A stretch of 64,000 bases of DNA, from assembly GCA_018268675.1 (NCBI GenBank), contig JAFDWB010000089.1, positions 62,001-126,000 of the forward strand, written 5' to 3'. Source of the stretch: Actinomycetota bacterium. GTDB taxonomy: Bacteria > Actinomycetota > Thermoleophilia > Solirubrobacterales > 70-9. The notes beneath the pieces were generated by a model that saw nothing but the letters and a program-made list of their open reading frames with translations, was not told the DNA's origin and searched no databases. The position numbers and the translations under genes were made by a program. Shown here in pieces: positions 60,236 through 64,000 of the stretch; position 1 is the first letter of the stretch, and each line of letters opens with the position of its first letter.

Positions 60236-61583
60236 AGCCCCGGATCCGCTCCCAGTCGGTGACCGCCGCGCGGTAGGCGTCGAGCTCGATCTCCGCCGCC
60301 CGCGCATAGTGATCGACGATCTCCGGCCCGAAGGCGCGCGCCGCCACCTCGCTGCCGCGGAACAGCGCCAGCGCGTCGTCCAGCTCCACCGGCAGCCGCG
60401 GCGCGTCGGAGGCGTAGGCGTCGCCCGCCAGCGGCGGCCCCGGCTCGAGCCCCTCCTCGACCCCGTGCAGCCCGGCGGCGATCATCGCCGCCAAGGCCAG
60501 GTAGGGATTGACGTCGCCGCCCGGCGCCCGGTGCTCGATCCGCAACGACCCGCCCGCCCCGACCACGCGGATCGCGCAGGTGCGGTTGTCGCGCCCCCAG
60601 GCGATCGCGGTCGGCGCGAAGGAGTGGCCGGCGTAGCGCTTGTAGGAGTTGACGTTGGGCGCGAAGAGCAGGGTCAGCTCCCGCATGCAGGCGAGCTGCC
60701 CGGCGAGGAAGCCGCGGAACACCGCCTCGTCGCGGGCGAACAGCGGGCCCTCGGCGTCGGCCAGCGAGAGGTGCAGGTGGCAGGAATTCCCCTCGCGCTC
60801 GTCCCACTTCGCCATGAAGGTCGCCGACACCCCCTCCTGGCCGGCGATTTCCTTCACCGCGTGCTTGAAGACGGAGTGGCCGTCGGCGGCGTCGAGGGGG
60901 GTCGAGTGGCGGAAGTTGATCTCGATCTGGCCGAGGTTCGCCTCCCCCTTGGCCGACTCCAGCTCGAGCCCCGAGCGCGGCATCTCGGCCGCCAACCGAT
61001 CGAGCAGCGGCCCGGCGGCGCGCATCCCCAGCAGCGAGTAGTCGATGTTGTAGTCGCTCACCGGTTGGAGGCCCCGGTAGCCGCGCTCGCGCGCCTCGCC
61101 GTAGCTCTCGCGGTTGACGATGAACTCGAGCTCGGTCGCGGCGCGGGCGCTCCAGCCGCGCTCGGCGAGCCGCTCCAACTGCCGCCGCAGGATCGCCCGC
61201 GGCGAGGGCGCGACCGGGTCGCCGCCGGGCCAGACCGGGTCGGCGAGGCAGATCGCGGTGCGCGGGCGCCAGGCGGCGAGCCGCAGCGTCGCCGGGTCGG
61301 CGATCAGCTGGAAGTCGCCGTGGCCAGTCTCCCAGCTCGAGGTCGAGAGCCCCTCCTGCGGCGCCATCTCGACTTCGACGCTGAGCAGGTAGCTGCAGGC
61401 GCCGGCGCCGTGGTCGAGCACGTCGGCGAGGAAGTAGGCCGCGCCGAGCTGCTTGCCCTGGAGCCGCCCCTGCATGTCGACGAAGGCGAGCAGGACCGTG
61501 TCCACCTCGCCCGCCGCGACCAGCGCGCGGAGCTCCTCGACCGACATGCGACCGTTTCCCTCGCCAGCCATTTGGTTTGACAT
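60222..61583 (-). CDS. Glutamine-synthetase-like gamma-glutamyl-amine ligase (PuuA type)
   Basis: About 453 residues of the type-I glutamine synthetase fold. N-terminal VDTVLLAFVDMQGRLQGKQ, metal-binding ELEF near residue 152, GQIEINFRH near 220, and the C-terminal NRTCAIRVVGAGGSLRIEHRAPGGDVNPYL carrying the phosphate-binding Arg. The sequence type is that of gamma-glutamylputrescine/ethanolamide synthetases rather than ammonia-assimilating GlnA. A start at ATG 61547 with GAGGGAAA upstream is an alternative that would place the inverted repeat at 61569-61595 in the leader. Confidence 0.85.
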   Translation of the reverse strand: MSNQMAGEGNGRMSVEELRALVAAGEVDTVLLAFVDMQGRLQGKQLGAAYFLADVLDHGAGACSYLLSVEVEMAPQEGLSTSSWETGHGDFQLIADPATLRLAAWRPRTAICLADPVWPGGDPVAPSPRAILRRQLERLAERGWSARAATELEFIVNRESYGEARERGYRGLQPVSDYNIDYSLLGMRAAGPLLDRLAAEMPRSGLELESAKGEANLGQIEINFRHSTPLDAADGHSVFKHAVKEIAGQEGVSATFMAKWDEREGNSCHLHLSLADAEGPLFARDEAVFRGFLAGQLACMRELTLLFAPNVNSYKRYAGHSFAPTAIAWGRDNRTCAIRVVGAGGSLRIEHRAPGGDVNPYLALAAMIAAGLHGVEEGLEPGPPLAGDAYASDAPRLPVELDDALALFRGSEVAARAFGPEIVDHYARAAEIELDAYRAAVTDWERIRGYERL

Positions 61584-61595
61584 TCATACCAAATG
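61569..61595. promoter_or_regulatory. Inverted repeat at the start of the PuuA-like gene
   Basis: CATTTGGT (61569-61576) and ACCAAATG (61588-61595) form perfect 8-base arms separated by 11 bases. This AT-rich site stands out from its GC-rich surroundings and resembles a GntR/FadR-type operator (TGGT...ACCA). It spans the 18-base gap after the aldolase gene and the first codons of the next gene, suggesting separate control of the downstream part. Confidence 0.6.
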
Positions 61596-61601
61596 ATTTG
61601 C

Positions 61602-63743
61602 TCAACGTGGGTACGCGGCCGCGACGCCGCCGTCCACGTTCAGCATGTTGCCGGTGGTCTTGCCGGAGCGCCGCGCCGAGGCGAAGTGAAGCACGGCGGC
61701 GGCGACGTCGGCCGGGTAGACGTTGACGCCCAGCGTCGTGCGCCGGCGATAATGCTCCTCCAGCTCCTCCGGCGCGATCCCGTAGGCGGCGGCGCGCTCC
61801 TCGCGCCAGTCCGATCCCCAGATGCGGGACCCCTGCAGGACCGCGTCGGGATTGACCGTGTTGACCCGGATCCCGGCCGGTCCCCCCTCCTCGGCGAGGC
61901 AGCGGGCGAGGTGGAGCTCGGCCGCCTTGGCGCTCGAGTAGGCGGCGGCGTTGCGCCCGGCGACGACCGCGTTCTTGGAGGCGACGAAGACGATCGAGCC
62001 GCCGAGCCCCTGCCGCGCGAGCAGCTCGAAGGCGGCGCGGGAGACGAGGAAGTAGCCGGTGGCGAGGATCCGGTGGTTGCGCTCCCATTCGGCCAGCGCC
62101 GTCTCCGCGATCGGCGCGCTGGAGGCGATCCCGGCGTTGGAGACGACCAGGTCGACGCCGCCGAACGCGGCCGTCGCGGCGGCGTAGGCGGCGGCCACGT
62201 CCTCCTCGCTGGTGACGTCGCCGCCGACACCGAGCCCCTCGTCGCCGAGGTCGGCGACCGCGTCGGCCGCCCCGGCAGCATCGAGGTCGAAGCCGACCAC
62301 GCACGCCCCCGCTCCCCCCAGGGCCGCCACCACGGCACGGCCGATCCCGCCCGCGGCGCCGGTGACGAACGCCACCTGGCCCTGGAGCTCGCCAGGCGGC
62401 GGCGCCAGCGAGAGCTTGTACAGCTCCAGCGGCCAGTACTCGACCGCGAAGCTCTCGGGTGCGGTCAGCGAGCTGAAGCCGCCGAGCGACTCGGCCCCCG
62501 CCATCACCTCGATCGCCCGCAGGTAGAGGTCGCGGGAGAGGCGCGAGGCCTTCACCGTCGTCCCCGCCGCGACCAGGCCGAGGTGTTGGATCAGCACCAC
62601 GCGGGGGTCGGGGTCGGCGGCGGCGTCGCCCTCGCCGGCGTGCGCGGCGAAGTAGGCCCGGTACTCCTCGCGGTAGGTCGCGGCGCGCTCGCGGATCCGC
62701 TCGGCCAGCACCACCGCGTCCTCGCTCGCCGGGTCGAACGGCACCCACAGCGGCACCCGCTTGGTGTGGACGAGGTGATCCGGGCAGGCGGCGCCGACCT
62801 GGGTCACGCGGGCGCCGTCGGCGGAGCCGACCAGCTCCAGCACCGGCGCGCTGGTGTCGACGGTGAGCAGCTTATTGCGCTCGCTGGAGAGCGCCCCGCG
62901 CGCGGCCGGCAGGATCTCCGCCAACAGCGCCCGGCGCCGCTCCTCGCTCACCGCAGCGGCGCCCGCCTCCGGCCCGCCGAAGCGCGGCGCCCCGGCGTTC
63001 CGCTCGTTGACCGCCGCGGCCGCTTCGTTGATCACGTCGATGGTCCGCCGGTAGGCCTCCTCGGCGCTGTCGCCCCAGACCACCAGCCCGTGCTTCCCCA
63101 GCACGACCAGCTCGAGGCCGGGGTCCGCGCGCGCCAGTTCACCGACCTGCTTGGCGAGGGCGAAGCCGGGGCGCACGTAAGGGACCCAGGCCGCTCGGGC
63201 CCCGAAGACCTCAGCCATGATCCGCTCGCCGTCGGCCGCCCCCGCGATCGCGTTGATCGCGTCAGGGTGGGTGTGGTGGACGTGGGCGGCGGGGACGAAG
63301 GCGTGCAGCAGGGTCTCGATCGAGCTCCGCGGCATCGCCGGGTCGAGCATGCAACGGCCGAGGTAGGCGACCATCTCCTCGTCGCTCATCGCCTCGCGCT
63401 CGAGCAGCGGCTCGATCTCGTCCAGGCGCAGGGCGGTGAAGTCACCCCGCCCCATCGTCGCCAGGTCGGAGCCGGAGCCCTTGACCCAGAGCGTGCGGAC
63501 CTCGCGCCCGGCATGGTCGACCGCGATCCCCTTGGCGGAGGTGTTGCCGCCGCCGTAGTTGGCGACCGCGCGGTCGGCGCCGAGCAGGTGCGAGGCGAGC
63601 ACGAGCTGCTCCAGCGGCTCCTCCGGCACCGCCCCGGCCGGCCACAACGACTCCGCCGGGTGAGCGATCTCCCCCTCCCCTCGACGCTTGTCTTCCATAC
63701 GAAGACAAGCGTCGAGGGGGTCAGGTGCCTCCTGGCCGCTCAC
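61602..63743 (-). CDS. rhaEW: Bifunctional rhamnulose-1-phosphate aldolase/short-chain dehydrogenase
   Basis: About 713 residues. The N-terminal part is a class II aldolase (GGNTSAKG near residue 66, zinc-binding [19 protein letters not shown]); the C-terminal part from about residue 455 is a short-chain dehydrogenase ([11 protein letters not shown], catalytic Tyr in [11 protein letters not shown]). This fusion is known from alternative rhamnose pathways, giving dihydroxyacetone phosphate and lactate via lactaldehyde. The GTG at 63743 overlaps the rhaI stop (GTGA); an ATG at 63752 is possible, and another at 63698 falls in the loop of a palindrome. Confidence 0.92.
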   Translation of the reverse strand: MSGQEAPDPLDACLRMEDKRRGEGEIAHPAESLWPAGAVPEEPLEQLVLASHLLGADRAVANYGGGNTSAKGIAVDHAGREVRTLWVKGSGSDLATMGRGDFTALRLDEIEPLLEREAMSDEEMVAYLGRCMLDPAMPRSSIETLLHAFVPAAHVHHTHPDAINAIAGAADGERIMAEVFGARAAWVPYVRPGFALAKQVGELARADPGLELVVLGKHGLVVWGDSAEEAYRRTIDVINEAAAAVNERNAGAPRFGGPEAGAAAVSEERRRALLAEILPAARGALSSERNKLLTVDTSAPVLELVGSADGARVTQVGAACPDHLVHTKRVPLWVPFDPASEDAVVLAERIRERAATYREEYRAYFAAHAGEGDAAADPDPRVVLIQHLGLVAAGTTVKASRLSRDLYLRAIEVMAGAESLGGFSSLTAPESFAVEYWPLELYKLSLAPPPGELQGQVAFVTGAAGGIGRAVVAALGGAGACVVGFDLDAAGAADAVADLGDEGLGVGGDVTSEEDVAAAYAAATAAFGGVDLVVSNAGIASSAPIAETALAEWERNHRILATGYFLVSRAAFELLARQGLGGSIVFVASKNAVVAGRNAAAYSSAKAAELHLARCLAEEGGPAGIRVNTVNPDAVLQGSRIWGSDWREERAAAYGIAPEELEEHYRRRTTLGVNVYPADVAAAVLHFASARRSGKTTGNMLNVDGGVAAAYPR
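63677..63719. repeat. Type E palindrome at the 5' end of the aldolase/dehydrogenase gene
   Basis: Perfect 19-base arms (CCCCTCGACGCTTGTCTTC and complement) with the loop CATAC. It codes in frame for residues about 9-23 of the fusion protein, a segment not expected in the family, and its loop contains an ATG in frame with the gene. If that ATG is the true start, initiation would occur in the apical loop of the hairpin. Confidence 0.78.
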
Positions 63744-64000
63744 GCGTTCCATCCGGCCGAGACCGGGGCAGCGGCGCCGCGCTCGCGCACGATCCGCTCG
63801 ACATACCCCGATTCGCGCAGCGCCGCGACCGGGTCGGCGGCGCCGCCGGCGGCCTCCCGAACCCGGGCGCAGAGCTCGCGGACGTCGGCGCGGAAGGCCT
63901 CCAGCAGCACCTCGTGGGCGCCCAGCACGTCGCCTTCGGCCTGCGCCGCGGCGAGCGCCTCGCGGTCGACCAGCAGCGCCTTCGCGAACGCCTCCTGGAT
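63740..64000 (-). CDS. rhaI: L-rhamnose isomerase, C-terminal part (cut by window edge)
   Basis: About 86 C-terminal residues are visible, reading [16 protein letters not shown], then [15 protein letters not shown] and the end SAGWNA. This matches the C-terminus of the RhaI-type L-rhamnose isomerase, which converts rhamnose to rhamnulose. It is the most upstream gene visible of the leftward operon; rhamnulose kinase is not in the window. The stop overlaps the next start by GTGA. Confidence 0.75.
   Translation of the reverse strand: MQEAFAKALLVDREALAAAQAEGDVLGAHEVLLEAFRADVRELCARVREAAGGAADPVAALRESGYVERIVRERGAAAPVSAGWNA

Noticed and set aside
1-64000. tRNA, rRNA or insertion sequences
   Set aside because: No tRNA-like cloverleaf, rRNA sequence, transposase motif or terminal-repeat-bounded gene was seen; small or degenerate ones could be missed by eye.

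Overview
The window is very GC-rich (GC-ending codons throughout, frequent GTG/TTG starts, many 4-base ATGA/GTGA gene overlaps). It carries IclR- and LacI-regulated catabolic operons, actinobacterial-type ABC and APC transporters, and a fused class II aldolase/short-chain dehydrogenase rhamnose enzyme. This suggests a soil actinobacterium, possibly Thermoleophilia/Solirubrobacterales; the taxonomy is inference. I see no rRNA, tRNA, CRISPR array, phage or intact insertion sequence. The region reads as chromosomal accessory metabolism.

Layout. 1-9.7 kb: a sugar-type ABC importer (ATPase cut by the window edge, and a lipoprotein), two related flavin-dependent monooxygenases flanking a ThDP decarboxylase-like enzyme and an NAD-dependent epimerase, then a divergent flavin reductase, IclR regulator and P450. 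Two promoters here have the same architecture: sigma70-like -35/-10 boxes bracketed by short repeats, with the palindrome CAGAATTCTG nearby. 10-19.3 kb: small-molecule kinase, an aberrant enolase paralogue, FAD amino-acid oxidase-like enzyme, M29 aminopeptidase, threonine dehydrogenase and 2-amino-3-ketobutyrate CoA ligase, with LacI-type operators at two promoters; then a secreted Gly-rich beta-helix protein. 19.5-28 kb: uppP, an IclR regulator, and a leftward oligopeptide-type ABC operon led by an unrecognised protein and a DUF3830 protein. 28-30.6 kb: small membrane and zinc-finger proteins, a CsoR regulator and a VOC protein. 30.7-42.2 kb: a leftward eight-gene operon (APC permease, metallo-beta-lactamase-fold hydrolase, class IV aminotransferase, split transketolase, class III aminotransferase, E1 alpha/beta without E2/E3), divergent from IclR, a hydroxylysine-kinase-like protein and a phospho-lyase-like class III PLP enzyme. 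42.2-46.6 kb: a structured leader RNA and a truncated DUF3800 gene, then MoxR-DUF58-transglutaminase. 47-53.4 kb: nucleotidyltransferase, metallophosphoesterase, APC permease, nitrilase-family amidase and ureohydrolase, divergent from LacI. 53.9-64 kb: a tightly packed leftward array joining rhamnose breakdown (rhaI, aldolase/dehydrogenase fusion), gamma-glutamyl-amine genes, aldehyde and alcohol dehydrogenases and lutABC. Its inferred route is rhamnose to lactaldehyde/lactate to pyruvate.

The least explained signal is a set of long palindromic elements. Three hairpin types (A, B, C) share arms and loops between copies. They occur in order A-B-C at 9.7-9.9 kb and C-B-A-C at 46.7-47.0 kb, and singly after other genes, always at 3' gene ends. 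A second class (D, E) lies inside the rhamnose/lut operon at translation starts, partly inside reading frames. A roughly 590-bp gene-free stretch at 53.4-53.9 kb is dense in such structures. I suggest these as the main undescribed element, together with the structured leader upstream of the broken DUF3800 gene.
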